Assembly (NCBI GenBank): GCA_016901755.1
Contig: JACJKV010000016.1
Location: forward strand, 1-61,424
From: Thomasclavelia spiroformis
Lineage (GTDB): Bacteria; Bacillota_I; Bacilli_A; Erysipelotrichales; Coprobacillaceae
Direction of reading: 5' to 3'
DNA length: 61,424 bases
Position 1 is the stretch's first letter, and every line of letters starts with the position of its first letter. This document shows positions 25,897 through 35,132 of this stretch, piece by piece. Under the pieces are notes generated by a model. The model did no database searches, had not been told where the DNA came from, and saw nothing but the letters and a program-made list of their open reading frames with translations. A program made the position numbers and the translations under genes.

Positions 25897-27828
25897 ATGG
25901 TTAATAATTTTGAAAAATTAATGTCTAGAGGCAAAATAAAAAATTTATCTTTGAAAAACAGAATTGTGATGGCTCCTATGGGTACTTTCTCAGAAAATAA
26001 AGATGGTTTTCCATCAAGCTATCAAATTGAGTACTATAGAGCAAGAGCACGTGGTGGAATAGGAATGTTAATCATTGAAGCTCAATATTGCACTAATAAA
26101 ACCGATCCGTGGATTGATTATATAACCACTGCTGACACAGATGAACAAATGAAAGGTTGGTCGTACATTATTGAAGCAATTCATGCTGAAGGAACAAAGG
26201 CATGTCTACAAATTGGTTGTGGTTTAGGGCGTAATGCATTTCCATTTTCTGATGCACAAATGGTTTCAGCATCAGAAGTACCTTCATTCTATTTTCCTGA
26301 TAAATTATGTCGAGCTTTTACTATTGATGAAATTCATGATTTAGTTGGTGCATTTGGTAGAGCTGCTGCTAGAGCGGTTGTTGCTGAAGCGGATGCTATT
26401 GAAATTCATGCTCACAGTGGTTACATATTAGATCAATTTATGACACCTGCTTGGAATAAAAGAACTGATGAATATGGTGGCTCATTTGAAAATCGTATGA
26501 GAATTGTTAAAGAAATATATCAAGCTATGAGAGCAGCTGTTGGACCAGATTTCCCAATTTTAATGCGTATGGCTGCAGACCATGATTTTGATGGAGGACG
26601 AACTTTAGAAGAATCTATTGAAATTGTAAAATATATGAAAAATTTAGGTGTAGATGCTTTTGATATTGATATGGGATGTTATGAAGATAAACAATGGATT
26701 GTTCCATCTATTTATGCAGGAGATTCTTGTATGGTTGATTTTGCTGGTAAAATCAAAGAAGCATGTGACGTTACAGTATTGTGCGCAGGGACACATACAC
26801 CTGAATCAGCTGAAAAAGCACTTAAAGAAGGAAAATGTGATTTCGTAATGATGGGACGTCCTTTGATTGCCGATCCTGATTTACCTAATAAAATTTATGA
26901 AAATCGTAGAGAAGATATCCGACCATGTTTAGCATGTAATCAAATATGTGTTGGTAGATTATATCAAAACAGAAAAATTGGATGTGCAATTAATGCACAG
27001 GCTGTAGCAGAACTAGACTATCCTTTAAAGAAAACTGAAAATCCAAAAAAAGTTGCAGTAATTGGTGGTGGTCCTGCAGGATTAGAAGCAGCTAGAGTAG
27101 CAGCATTACAAGGACATAAAGTAACATTATTTGAAAAATCTAATGAATTAGGGGGTCAATTCTTAGTTGCCTCTGTTCCATCATTCAAAAGAAGATTAAA
27201 AGATTTTATTAACTGGGAAATTTTACAATGTCAAAAAGCAGGTGTTAATGTTAAATATAATACTACAATTACTGCTGATTCTCCAGAGCTTGTAGATCAA
27301 GATAGAATAATAGTATGTACAGGAGCTTCTCCATTTATTCCTGATATTCCGGGAATTGAAAAATCGGTTGAAGTTTGTGCATCTCATAAAAATCCTGATT
27401 TAGTCAATGGTCAAAAAATTGTTGTTGCCGGTGGTGGTTTGTCAGGGTGCGATGCTGCACTTGAATTGGCGATGAATGGAAAAGATGTAACCATTGTAGA
27501 AATGCAGGAAATGTTATGTCCTACAAGTTTACTAGATAATAGAAATCCATTAATGTTCAAATTGCGAGATAATCATGTTAAACAAGTAACATCAACAAGA
27601 ATTATTGAAATTATGGACAATGGAGTTAAAGTAGAAGGACCACAAGGGGAAGGATTTATTGAAGCAGATACAGTTATTTCAGCATTCGGGACTCGTAGTA
27701 ATAATGAATATATTGAAGCTATTTGCGAAAAATATCCTACAACTCAAGTGGTTGGAGACTGTGTTAAACCTGCACAGATTGCTGAAGCAGTACGTGGAGC
27801 ATTCTTTGCTGCATGGTCAATTCATTAA
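25897..27828 (+). CDS. NADH:flavin oxidoreductase / 2,4-dienoyl-CoA reductase-like flavoenzyme
   Basis: This 643-residue protein has an N-terminal FMN-binding Old Yellow Enzyme barrel (about 1-330, with [14 protein letters not shown] and [10 protein letters not shown]), a 4Fe-4S motif [20 protein letters not shown] (spacing C-x2-C-x3-C-x11-C) near 350, and a C-terminal FAD/NAD(P)-binding domain ([14 protein letters not shown], then [17 protein letters not shown]). This order matches dienoyl-CoA reductase FadH and the bile-acid enzymes BaiCD/BaiH, which reduce activated C=C bonds. It cannot be assigned to one substrate. ATG at 25897 has AGGAGGAA upstream; the gene is monocistronic. Confidence 0.85.
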   Translation: MVNNFEKLMSRGKIKNLSLKNRIVMAPMGTFSENKDGFPSSYQIEYYRARARGGIGMLIIEAQYCTNKTDPWIDYITTADTDEQMKGWSYIIEAIHAEGTKACLQIGCGLGRNAFPFSDAQMVSASEVPSFYFPDKLCRAFTIDEIHDLVGAFGRAAARAVVAEADAIEIHAHSGYILDQFMTPAWNKRTDEYGGSFENRMRIVKEIYQAMRAAVGPDFPILMRMAADHDFDGGRTLEESIEIVKYMKNLGVDAFDIDMGCYEDKQWIVPSIYAGDSCMVDFAGKIKEACDVTVLCAGTHTPESAEKALKEGKCDFVMMGRPLIADPDLPNKIYENRREDIRPCLACNQICVGRLYQNRKIGCAINAQAVAELDYPLKKTENPKKVAVIGGGPAGLEAARVAALQGHKVTLFEKSNELGGQFLVASVPSFKRRLKDFINWEILQCQKAGVNVKYNTTITADSPELVDQDRIIVCTGASPFIPDIPGIEKSVEVCASHKNPDLVNGQKIVVAGGGLSGCDAALELAMNGKDVTIVEMQEMLCPTSLLDNRNPLMFKLRDNHVKQVTSTRIIEIMDNGVKVEGPQGEGFIEADTVISAFGTRSNNEYIEAICEKYPTTQVVGDCVKPAQIAEAVRGAFFAAWSIH

Positions 27829-27926
27829 AATATATTTCTATGAGATGATAATTTAGGTTTTTTTATTTTTTATTTATATTAAATATATAAGTAAAAACAG
27901 ACTAGAAGTTATATTAATATTTCGTT

Positions 27927-27959
27927 AAAAAAACGTAACCTGAAACAGGTTACGTTTTT
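27927..27959. terminator. Bidirectional terminator between reductase and GH5 genes
   Basis: A 14-bp perfect stem (AAAAACGTAACCTG and complement) with AAA loop serves both convergent genes. Confidence 0.9.
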
Positions 27960-27960
27960 G

Positions 27961-30900
27961 CTATGATTTTTTAAATTTTTTTCGAGTAATAATGAAACCT
28001 CCCAGTGATATGATCATGAAGATAAAATAAGATATAATATTTTGATCATCACCAGTTTGTACGTTTGAATTTGATGTGTTTTCAGAAGCTGTTGTTTGAT
28101 GATCCTGATCGGGTTGTGAATCTGGATCATTTGGTGTTACGGTGATATCCTGTTTTTGTTTGACGGTTATTGTAAATGTTTTTTCTGAACTGTTTTGACT
28201 TTGATCAGTTGCTTTAACTAATACCTGATATGTTCCTGCAACATGAGGATTATATTCAGTGGTAATAGTTAGATTTTCGTTGTTAATAACACCATCGTGT
28301 TCATCTTTGACAAAAAGATCAAGAATAGTTGTAATTTCATCCTCACAATCAATTTCAACAACGTTATCTTTACCAGTAATAACTGGTGCAGCGGTATCTG
28401 TAGTAGAGGCTTTCATATATTTTGCCAGTTTATCAGCGAATTTATTGTTTCGGGTAAATTCAAATGAAGACCATTTTTGTTTGATCGTATTATAGTCATC
28501 TTTATATATATCAACTTTTGTATTAGCATTATCAGGCATAGTGTACATTCCCCAACTGCTGTTATCTCCTGATACTTTATATGTCCAGCTTGTATAAGAC
28601 CATCCCTGTTCATTAAAGATTTCTAATCCGTAATCCCAGCTTTGTTCATTTGAAAAGAAAGTGAATTCACCAACAAAGACAGGAATATTAAAGTCAGCTT
28701 CTTCGAGATATTTTACTTTACTTTCAATGAACGCTTTTTGACCCTCTGCGTCTTTTTCTACATCCCATCCATAGAAATGATACTGATAGACAACATTTTC
28801 CCAATGATAATATGAAGGATCTGGTAAATGAGTTGGTTCCCAAATAGCCTGCATCTGGATAATATGATTTTGATCGATGGCTCTAATAGCATCATAGATA
28901 CGATCATATACTTCAAATTGAGTCGTTCCCACGGCACCGCCAGGTTCATTCAATAAATCATATCCTGCCACCCAGGCGTTATTTTTATATCTTTTGGCAA
29001 TCGCTTTCCATAATTCAATGGTTTTATTAATGTTGCTTTCATTATCGAAGAAATGACCAACATCAGGATTAGAAATGTCTCCAGAATGATCTTTTCCATT
29101 TTGTGAACCAAAAGCACCATGCATATCGATTAATGTATAGATCTCATATTTTGAAGCATTTTCAATAAACCAGTCTAAACGTTGGAAGGCAGATTCTTTT
29201 AATGTACCATCATCGTTACACATTTCAAAATAAGTTATTGGTAATCTTAAACAGTTGACACCTTCTTCTTTTAATATTTTAAAGTCATTAGCTGTAAACC
29301 AGTTATCCTGATAAATATTGATTAATTCCCAGGCTTTATCTTTTCCAAAACGATCGGTTAAAACCGATAAAGTTGTTTTCTGATCTGGTGAATTAACTGG
29401 ACATTGCCAGTTTTCCATAACTAGCCAGCCACCAATGTTTGTACCTTTAAGTTGAACAATTTCACCACCACCATAATTGTTTCTTATCACACTGCCATCA
29501 GTTTTTAAAAATGGTGATTTTTCATTGGTAATTTTAATTTCGTTGACTGTTACATCACTAGAGTGACCATCTTTGACAGTAACAGCTTTAATTGTTGTAT
29601 CTTTATTAACATAAAATGAACCAGAATACTGCTGACTGCTTTGTGTTGGTGTGCTGCCATCTAAAGTATAATATATTGTTCCATTTTGTGTTTCAGTTTT
29701 CATTGTAATTTGCTGTCTTTGACCATAAGTCCCACTATCAGGGGTAATTATTGGGGCCACAGCCTGTTCAATAGGATTGATAATATATTGATGTGTAGTG
29801 ACCTCAGATAAACTGTCGCTGTTTTTATATGTAGCAGCAACTTTAAATGTTGTATTCTTATCAACAGTAATTGGTTTTACATAGGCTGTTGATTTGATTG
29901 TCGGTTCACTGCCATCAGTTGTATAGTAGATTTTGACCTGATCACTGTCAGGAACACGGAATTCTACTAATACAGAACCAGAATATGTTCCTGCTTCTTT
30001 ATCTGCTTTCACTGCCTGAGGAGCAATGACATAAGATAAAGTTGTGATATCAGAACTATAACCATCGCGAATAGCTATAGCTTTAACTGTCATGGTTTTA
30101 CTTATTGAAAGATAGCCTTCGGCAACTTTTGACTGATTTGTAGGTTCTGTTCCATCTGTTGTATAATAAATTGTTGCATCAGGATCAGATATTAATTCAA
30201 TTTGTGTTGCTGAATTAAAACGTGTTTCGTTTGTGCTGGCATAAACCTGTTTTGGAGCAGAAGGATATTTATAATCTAATGTTATTATATTTCCTGCTTG
30301 GCCTTGATCATAAACAACGGCTTTGATGGTTGTTGTTTTATCAATAGCAATAGGATTTTGATATAGATTTGATGAATCTGTTGGTTCACTGCCATCTAAA
30401 GTGTAATAAATATTTCCATGCAATGTCGTTAATGATACATTGATTGGTTTAGTATATTTTCCTGGCATTTTATTAACCGTGATATCAGGCAGTATATTTT
30501 CATTTTTTACATATTTAAATTCAGCGATATCACTGTAAATTCCATGATCATAGCTGACAGCTTTGATCGTTGTAGTTTGTTCCAAATGAATTTTTTTATC
30601 GTAATGTAATGTATCCTTAGATGGTTCACTGCCATCGATTGTATAGTAAATATCAGCATTTGTGTTGTTTTCTAAAGTGATGTCCAGTTCGTTTTTAAAC
30701 TGATAGCCTGAAGCAATATTGCTTTGTGGCTGTGATGGTTTGGCTTCAGGAACTCCTGATGACAAAAAGTTATCAAAATAGATATCGTCAATATAATAAT
30801 CTCCAGCATTCCATTGTCCTAAACGAATGGCTGAAACTTTTGTTTTATCGATACCAGAAATATCAGAGAGTTTAACATAATACTGACTCCACTGGTTTTT

Positions 30901-32019
30901 AACGGTAGACGGATTACGCCAGTCATAACCAGATTCATTTCCATCTTCATCAATGAGTGATATTTGCATAGTATTGCTTCCTTGGGTATCTTTGATATAA
31001 AAGATCAGGTATTTGAGATCAGAAACATTAACTGGATGCATAAAATCAATTTTAAGGTTTCCTTTGTCTTTAGAAGTTCCTTCACTTGTTGCTTTCGTAT
31101 ATTTCAGACTTTTTTTGCCCTGATGAGCCTGTTCATTAGTTATTTGATATGTGGCATCTGGAGATGATGTTACATTAACATCATTTTCAAAAGCCTGAAC
31201 TAAAACCGGTGTATAATTAGATGTATCTTCATGATCGATTTTATAATTAAATTCATAGATCATCGATACATAGTTAGTTTGACAGACAATGGCTTTTAAA
31301 GTACAGTCTTCGTCGATTGAGATTGGTTGTGTATACAGAGTACTGCTTTTTGTAGGAGTAGTACCATCTGTTGTGTAATAGATAGACTGATTATCATTCG
31401 CACTTAATGTTACTTCAAATGCATCATGATATGTTCCAGTTGGAACATTACTGTTCAAAACGAGATCTTTGGCTAAAAGATCACTAAAACAAATGTCATC
31501 GATTAAATAAGTACCACTATTCCATTCACCAATATAAATACCAGTAATCTTTGTAAGATCTAAACTGCTGAATTTATCTAGACTAATAAATACCTGAGTC
31601 CATTGACCAGCAGTTACATTTTCGCTCCATTCTCCTTCTACATATTTTCCATTTTCATCAATTAAAGAGATTCTAACACTATTAGCGTTGTTCTCCTTGA
31701 TCCATAGTGTGAGATATTTATATGATGAAACATCAACTGGTGTTTGTTTTTTAACTGTCATACTACGATGTGTAATACTAGGCCAGTCAGAACTTTTAAT
31801 TTCTAGCTGTGCTACTTTCTTCCCGTCATTATTAGCATGACCATCAATGATATTCACTGTTGCTTCATTTGTCGCAGCGATAGTTGAATCAGAATTTTCG
31901 AAGTCTTCAAAAATTAATGGTGCTTTGATTGAATTGTCTAATGCAAATACATTAATAGAAATACAGCTGAATATAAGACATATCAAAGTCACTATTTTTA
32001 TTGATTTGTTTAATTTCAT
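27961..32019 (-). CDS. Surface GH5-family glucanase with CBM-like and CHB_HEX_C repeats
   Basis: A 1352-residue extracellular enzyme. From the N-terminus: signal peptide (about 1-27), a carbohydrate-binding jelly-roll (about 33-180), one chitobiase-C-terminal (CHB_HEX_C) repeat, a second jelly-roll (about 270-425), then five more CHB_HEX_C repeats marked by YYTxDGxxPT, a GH5 domain (about 855-1190; LKGTNIGGWLVMENW, acid/base Glu1025 in LLNEPGG, nucleophile Glu1118 in FVGEFTF), an Ig-like domain, and an NVQTGD-hydrophobic-basic tail resembling a sortase anchor. It is similar to exo-beta-1,3-glucanases. The ribosome site AAAGGAGG lies twelve bases from the ATG, slightly far. It is probably regulated by carbon catabolite control and the neighbouring GntR protein. 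Confidence 0.85.
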   Translation of the reverse strand: MKLNKSIKIVTLICLIFSCISINVFALDNSIKAPLIFEDFENSDSTIAATNEATVNIIDGHANNDGKKVAQLEIKSSDWPSITHRSMTVKKQTPVDVSSYKYLTLWIKENNANSVRISLIDENGKYVEGEWSENVTAGQWTQVFISLDKFSSLDLTKITGIYIGEWNSGTYLIDDICFSDLLAKDLVLNSNVPTGTYHDAFEVTLSANDNQSIYYTTDGTTPTKSSTLYTQPISIDEDCTLKAIVCQTNYVSMIYEFNYKIDHEDTSNYTPVLVQAFENDVNVTSSPDATYQITNEQAHQGKKSLKYTKATSEGTSKDKGNLKIDFMHPVNVSDLKYLIFYIKDTQGSNTMQISLIDEDGNESGYDWRNPSTVKNQWSQYYVKLSDISGIDKTKVSAIRLGQWNAGDYYIDDIYFDNFLSSGVPEAKPSQPQSNIASGYQFKNELDITLENNTNADIYYTIDGSEPSKDTLHYDKKIHLEQTTTIKAVSYDHGIYSDIAEFKYVKNENILPDITVNKMPGKYTKPINVSLTTLHGNIYYTLDGSEPTDSSNLYQNPIAIDKTTTIKAVVYDQGQAGNIITLDYKYPSAPKQVYASTNETRFNSATQIELISDPDATIYYTTDGTEPTNQSKVAEGYLSISKTMTVKAIAIRDGYSSDITTLSYVIAPQAVKADKEAGTYSGSVLVEFRVPDSDQVKIYYTTDGSEPTIKSTAYVKPITVDKNTTFKVAATYKNSDSLSEVTTHQYIINPIEQAVAPIITPDSGTYGQRQQITMKTETQNGTIYYTLDGSTPTQSSQQYSGSFYVNKDTTIKAVTVKDGHSSDVTVNEIKITNEKSPFLKTDGSVIRNNYGGGEIVQLKGTNIGGWLVMENWQCPVNSPDQKTTLSVLTDRFGKDKAWELINIYQDNWFTANDFKILKEEGVNCLRLPITYFEMCNDDGTLKESAFQRLDWFIENASKYEIYTLIDMHGAFGSQNGKDHSGDISNPDVGHFFDNESNINKTIELWKAIAKRYKNNAWVAGYDLLNEPGGAVGTTQFEVYDRIYDAIRAIDQNHIIQMQAIWEPTHLPDPSYYHWENVVYQYHFYGWDVEKDAEGQKAFIESKVKYLEEADFNIPVFVGEFTFFSNEQSWDYGLEIFNEQGWSYTSWTYKVSGDNSSWGMYTMPDNANTKVDIYKDDYNTIKQKWSSFEFTRNNKFADKLAKYMKASTTDTAAPVITGKDNVVEIDCEDEITTILDLFVKDEHDGVINNENLTITTEYNPHVAGTYQVLVKATDQSQNSSEKTFTITVKQKQDITVTPNDPDSQPDQDHQTTASENTSNSNVQTGDDQNIISYFIFMIISLGGFIITRKKFKKS

Positions 32020-32061
32020 GAATTACTATATCCTCCTTTTATTAGTATTTTTTTTAATTTA

Positions 32062-32073
32062 TTGGTATCAATA
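32062..32073. promoter_or_regulatory. Candidate GntR site 1
   Basis: TTGGTATCAATA (within TATTG-GTAT-CAATA dyad) lies about twelve bases downstream of the -10 of the GH5 promoter. The TTGGTA-N2-AATA motif recurs at 32132 and 32942. Confidence 0.5.
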
Positions 32074-32084
32074 TTGACAATATA

Positions 32085-32113
32085 ATTATAATCTTCATAA
32101 ATACAAATGTAAA
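32085..32113 (-). promoter_or_regulatory. Promoter of the GH5 gene
   Basis: On the minus strand: TTTACA (32113-32108), exactly 17 bases, TATAAT (32090-32085). Confidence 0.8.
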
Positions 32114-32123
32114 GCGTTTTCAT
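32107..32123. promoter_or_regulatory. cre-like (CcpA) site overlapping the GH5 -35 box
   Basis: On the minus strand ATGAAAACGCTTTACAT matches the left half of the consensus WTGNAARCGNWWWCAW exactly, with one extra base in the right half. It overlaps the -35 box, the position expected for catabolite repression. Confidence 0.5.
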
Positions 32124-32131
32124 TTTATTTA

Positions 32132-32143
32132 TTGGTACAAATA
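32132..32143. promoter_or_regulatory. Candidate GntR site 2
   Basis: TTGGTACAAATA, upstream of the cre-like site and 38 bases before the GntR stop codon. Confidence 0.45.
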
Positions 32144-32153
32144 TTATTCATTA

Positions 32154-32181
32154 CAAAAAAAGGATGCCACATTGTGACATC
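32154..32181 (-). terminator. Terminator of the GntR gene
   Basis: On the minus strand GATGTCAC/GTGGCATC with a 3-base loop (one G-U pair) and a run of seven T. Confidence 0.75.
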
Positions 32182-32882
32182 TAACGAATAGCAGTTGCAT
32201 AAAAATTAGCATATTTATAATTATAGATAACCTGAGATACATTAAATAGTACGCCATTATCTAAATATACTGTATCAGCAATAACTAAACCAGGATCATT
32301 TTCATTTAAATCTAATAGTTGAGCCTGATTAGCGTCTAACTTAATAGCATAAATATGTTTATCAGCAAATCCAAATTTTAAATGTAGGTCGTTTTGCAGA
32401 TAACTGTAAATAGATCCACTGGCAATTTCTTTTCCTAAATAAGGAACAGTTTTTTTGTTATAATAACTTAATTCTAAAGCAAATTTTTTATCATCTAAGA
32501 TTCTCAATCGTTTACAAAAATAAATAAGATCACCTTTTTCACATAACATTTTTTTTGCTAGGGCTTCATCCGCTTCAAGTAACGACAATTCTAAAATTAC
32601 GTTTGTAAAAGTGTTATGTGGGAAGTCATAAGTCAGTCCATTCGTTCCTGTTAAGGCAATACTATGATTATTTTCTCTTTGACGAATATAAAACCCACTT
32701 CCTTGACGAGAATAAATCATTCCCTGACTGGCAAGGAGTTTTAGTGCTGAACGAATCGTATTTCGAGATACACGATAATAACTAATCATTTCATCTTCTG
32801 TTGGAAGTTTTGTTGTTTCTTTAAACTCGTCATTTTTAATTCGAGAAATGATATCTTGAGCAACATTCATATATTTTGCCAT
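32181..32882 (-). CDS. GntR/HutC-family regulator
   Basis: A 233-residue protein with an N-terminal winged HTH (KLPTEDEMISYYRVSRNTIRSALKLLASQGMI) and a C-terminal UTRA ligand-binding domain (about 85-230). UTRA proteins of this branch usually bind phosphorylated sugars. The ATG at 32882 with GCGGTG upstream was chosen over a GTG at 32891. It lies upstream of the GH5 gene in the same direction; repeated TTGGTA-type motifs around both promoters suggest that it controls the glucanase and itself. Confidence 0.82.
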   Translation of the reverse strand: MAKYMNVAQDIISRIKNDEFKETTKLPTEDEMISYYRVSRNTIRSALKLLASQGMIYSRQGSGFYIRQRENNHSIALTGTNGLTYDFPHNTFTNVILELSLLEADEALAKKMLCEKGDLIYFCKRLRILDDKKFALELSYYNKKTVPYLGKEIASGSIYSYLQNDLHLKFGFADKHIYAIKLDANQAQLLDLNENDPGLVIADTVYLDNGVLFNVSQVIYNYKYANFYATAIR

Positions 32883-32941
32883 AATATTCACCGCTTTCTT
32901 TGTTTACCATATCATATTTTTTAATACATAGCAAATATTTG

Positions 32942-32953
32942 TTGGTATGAATA
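32942..32953. promoter_or_regulatory. Candidate GntR site 3 (autoregulation)
   Basis: TTGGTATGAATA, about 60 bases upstream of the GntR start. Confidence 0.4.
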
Positions 32954-32987
32954 ATATTTATATTTTTAGTGTATTTATAAATAATTA

Positions 32988-33314
32988 CTATTGTCTTTTT
33001 TCTTTATAAGCTTTGCCCCATTGTTCCATGATATGAATCACTGGTTTCATTGATTCACCAAGAGGACTTAGGCTGTATTCAACATGAGGAGGAACCTCAG
33101 GATAAGATGTTTTGATAACCAGACCATCGTCTACCATTGATTTTAAAGAGGCGGTGAGTACTTTTTGAGAAATACCATTTAATGATCGTCTGAGTTCATT
33201 ATATCTTTTGGGTCCATTCAGCAGATCTCGTAAAATCAGCAGTTTCCATTTGCTGCCAATCAGCTGAACAGTTGTGGCTACGGGACATTCGGGCATGTTT
33301 TCTTTTTTTATCAT
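32988..33314 (-). CDS. HxlR-family transcriptional regulator
   Basis: A 108-residue winged-helix protein, complete: CPVATTVQLIGSKWKLLILRDLLNGPKRYNELRRSL, then the HTH SQKVLTASLKSM and the wing with SYPEVPPHVEYSLSPLG. Cys11 at the start sits where redox- or aldehyde-sensing HxlR proteins (YodB, HypR) carry their sensor cysteine. It is divergent from a small beta-sandwich protein gene. A damaged paralogue lies at 24 kb. Confidence 0.82.
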   Translation of the reverse strand: MIKKENMPECPVATTVQLIGSKWKLLILRDLLNGPKRYNELRRSLNGISQKVLTASLKSMVDDGLVIKTSYPEVPPHVEYSLSPLGESMKPVIHIMEQWGKAYKEKRQ

Positions 33315-33405
33315 ATCTGTTCTTCTCCATTTTCTGATTATTGCTATTATATAATATTTTATTTCATAAAGTAAAGCTGGCCAATTCTTACAAAAAGGTG
33401 CCTTC

Positions 33406-33434
33406 TTATCATTGAAGAAAGGATATATTATAAT
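33406..33434 (+). promoter_or_regulatory. Promoter of the beta-sandwich gene
   Basis: TTATCA, 17-base spacer, perfect TATAAT (33429-33434). Confidence 0.6.
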
Positions 33435-33460
33435 TGAAATGGATGAAGGAGATGACGAAA

Positions 33461-34084
33461 ATGATAAAAAGTACAGATATGAAAATGGAAAATTTTAAAG
33501 CGGTTCATACCTGCATTGAAAATGTAAAACTTGATGATGAACTTGTATTAAGAGTTGTAAAAGCTGATAAGATCATGCAGTTTGATGAAAATACATATGC
33601 ACGACTTCATAATATATCTTTCCATAATGGTGTGATTGAAGTAAAAATGTTAAGTCGACTGTTACCGGATGCACCAGACTTTGCCAGAGGGTTTATTGGT
33701 ATTGCTTTTCGTATCAGTGAAGATGATAGTAAATTTGAATCCTTTTATATCAGACCAGCTAATGGCAGAAGCTGTCATGATTCTGTAAGAAAAGCGCATG
33801 GCTGCCAGTATTTTTCTTATCCAAAATACACTTTTGAATATTTTAGAAATCACGGAATAAGTGAATTTGAAGCCCCAGTGGATGTTGATTTGAATGAATG
33901 GATTTCATTAAAAGCAGTGATACAACAAGAAAAAGCATTTTTTTATATTAATGATATGGAAGATCCGGTTTTGGTTGTTGATCAAATGAAACATGGCAAT
34001 GATTTAAAAGGCTCTATTGGTTTATTTGTGGATGTTGGAACTGAAGCTTTTTTTAAGGATTTAAAGATAATATCGCGTCAGTGA
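33461..34084 (+). CDS. Concanavalin-like (DUF1080/LamG-type) domain protein
   Basis: This 207-residue protein without signal peptide is rich in beta-strands. Segments such as GVIEVKMLSR, FARGFIGIAFRISEDDSKFESFYIRP and a C-terminal GSIGLFVDVGTEAFFKDLKI resemble concanavalin A-like glucanase folds (DUF1080/LamG). The sequence is divergent and the function unknown. It starts at ATG 33461 with AAGGAG upstream; the frame continues to 33434, but that overlaps the -10 box. It is probably under the divergent HxlR regulator. Confidence 0.65.
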   Translation: MIKSTDMKMENFKAVHTCIENVKLDDELVLRVVKADKIMQFDENTYARLHNISFHNGVIEVKMLSRLLPDAPDFARGFIGIAFRISEDDSKFESFYIRPANGRSCHDSVRKAHGCQYFSYPKYTFEYFRNHGISEFEAPVDVDLNEWISLKAVIQQEKAFFYINDMEDPVLVVDQMKHGNDLKGSIGLFVDVGTEAFFKDLKIISRQ

Positions 34085-34162
34085 TTTTACACAAACTTAA
34101 GATAGAGTTAATCATCAATTGATATTACCTTATGTATAATGAAAAAAAAGGAGGTAAAAAAG

Positions 34163-34387
34163 ATGAAATGTCCTGTTTGTAAAGATGTAACATTATTAAT
34201 GAGTGAAAAACATGGAGTAGAAATTGATTATTGCCCTAACTGTCGTGGTATCTGGTTAGACCGTGGAGAACTAGATAAGATTATTGATAGAGTTAGTGAT
34301 CAAAATCATTCTTTATCAAAACAAAAAGCACCAAAAAAGAAAAGTTCAATTCTAGGTGATATTTTAGAAATATTTGGTGGTGAATAG
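34163..34387 (+). CDS. Small zinc-ribbon (zf-TFIIB-type) protein
   Basis: A 74-residue protein with CPVC...CPNC zinc ribbon and the family-typical GIWLDRGELDKII, then a basic Lys-rich tail and a hydrophobic end. Members are small putative DNA- or RNA-binding proteins of unknown role. The start at 34163 has AAGGAGGT; the longer frame from 34139 lies over the ribosome site. A TATAAT hexamer at 34135 may be its promoter. Confidence 0.78.
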   Translation: MKCPVCKDVTLLMSEKHGVEIDYCPNCRGIWLDRGELDKIIDRVSDQNHSLSKQKAPKKKSSILGDILEIFGGE

Positions 34388-34402
34388 AAAAATAATAATA
34401 TA

Positions 34403-34443
34403 AAAGAGTGTAGATTATAAATCAATCTAATCTGCACTTTTTA
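34403..34443 (+). terminator. Terminator of the zinc-ribbon gene
   Basis: A 14-bp stem with two G-U pairs, 12-base loop and a T-rich tail. Confidence 0.65.
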
Positions 34444-34544
34444 TTTTGAAAGTTTTGATAGATAACTTGTTTTTTTTGTTTCTATTTATTAAAATTAAAG
34501 TGAATTACTAACCGTTTAGTAAATAAAAAGAAAGGAGGTATTGA

Positions 34545-35132
34545 ATGTCTGATTCTAAACGTAATACTGAACGAAGAAAAGAACTATTAGAAATTTGTTT
34601 TGATACTTTTTGCAAATATGGCCTTGAAAATACTGGAATGAAAAAATTAGCTGATGCTTGTGATATGACCAACGGGGCGCTGCTGTACTATTTTGTCAGC
34701 AAGGATAACATTGTCATCGAAGCCACTGCGCACTGTATGGCAAAGGTGGAGGATGACTTTATGGCACAGGCTCCCACTAGTTTTGCGGACATCGAACGGT
34801 TTTTGCGGGAAATGCCTTATCTTACCGCAAAGCTACACGGGGCAAAATATCGCTTTATGTATCAGGTATATGCAAGTCCAAAGTACCGGGAATACGGCAA
34901 GGAATTTTTCAAAGGCGTCAATATCAGGTATCACAATTATGCCGAACTGCTTTCCGGCAAACTGGGGATGCCTGCAGATTTTATTCAGGGCATTACCTAT
35001 ATTTTCGTCCGAGCCTGCGTTCATTATGCGCTTTTTGAGGACAAGGAATATTTACAGTTACAGTTAAATGCAATACGCGCTTCTTTACGGACGATTGCCA
35101 GTACAGGGTGCAAAAAGGAGGAAAATTTATGA
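34545..35132 (+). CDS. TetR-family regulator with mosaic composition
   Basis: A 195-residue TetR protein with HTH at about residues 12-60 (GMKKLADACDMTNGALLYYF) and an intact ligand domain. The first 120 or so bases are AT-rich like the neighbourhood; from about 34670 the sequence is markedly richer in GC and uses GGG, GCG, CTG and CGG codons, uncommon nearby. The protein remains continuous, suggesting a recombination joint in the HTH coding part. Its TGA overlaps the start of the surface protein (ATGA), so the two are coupled. It may regulate itself and that protein. Confidence 0.8.
   Translation: MSDSKRNTERRKELLEICFDTFCKYGLENTGMKKLADACDMTNGALLYYFVSKDNIVIEATAHCMAKVEDDFMAQAPTSFADIERFLREMPYLTAKLHGAKYRFMYQVYASPKYREYGKEFFKGVNIRYHNYAELLSGKLGMPADFIQGITYIFVRACVHYALFEDKEYLQLQLNAIRASLRTIASTGCKKEENL

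Noticed and set aside
27961-32019. The repeated DNA in the GH5 gene as a CRISPR array or tandem repeat
   Set aside because: The repeats are diverged protein modules of about 80 residues, without identical DNA repeats and spacers.
34693-35067. 124-codon frame inside the TetR gene
   Set aside because: It is a shadow caused by the GC-richer sequence; the TetR frame has HTH and ligand domains throughout.
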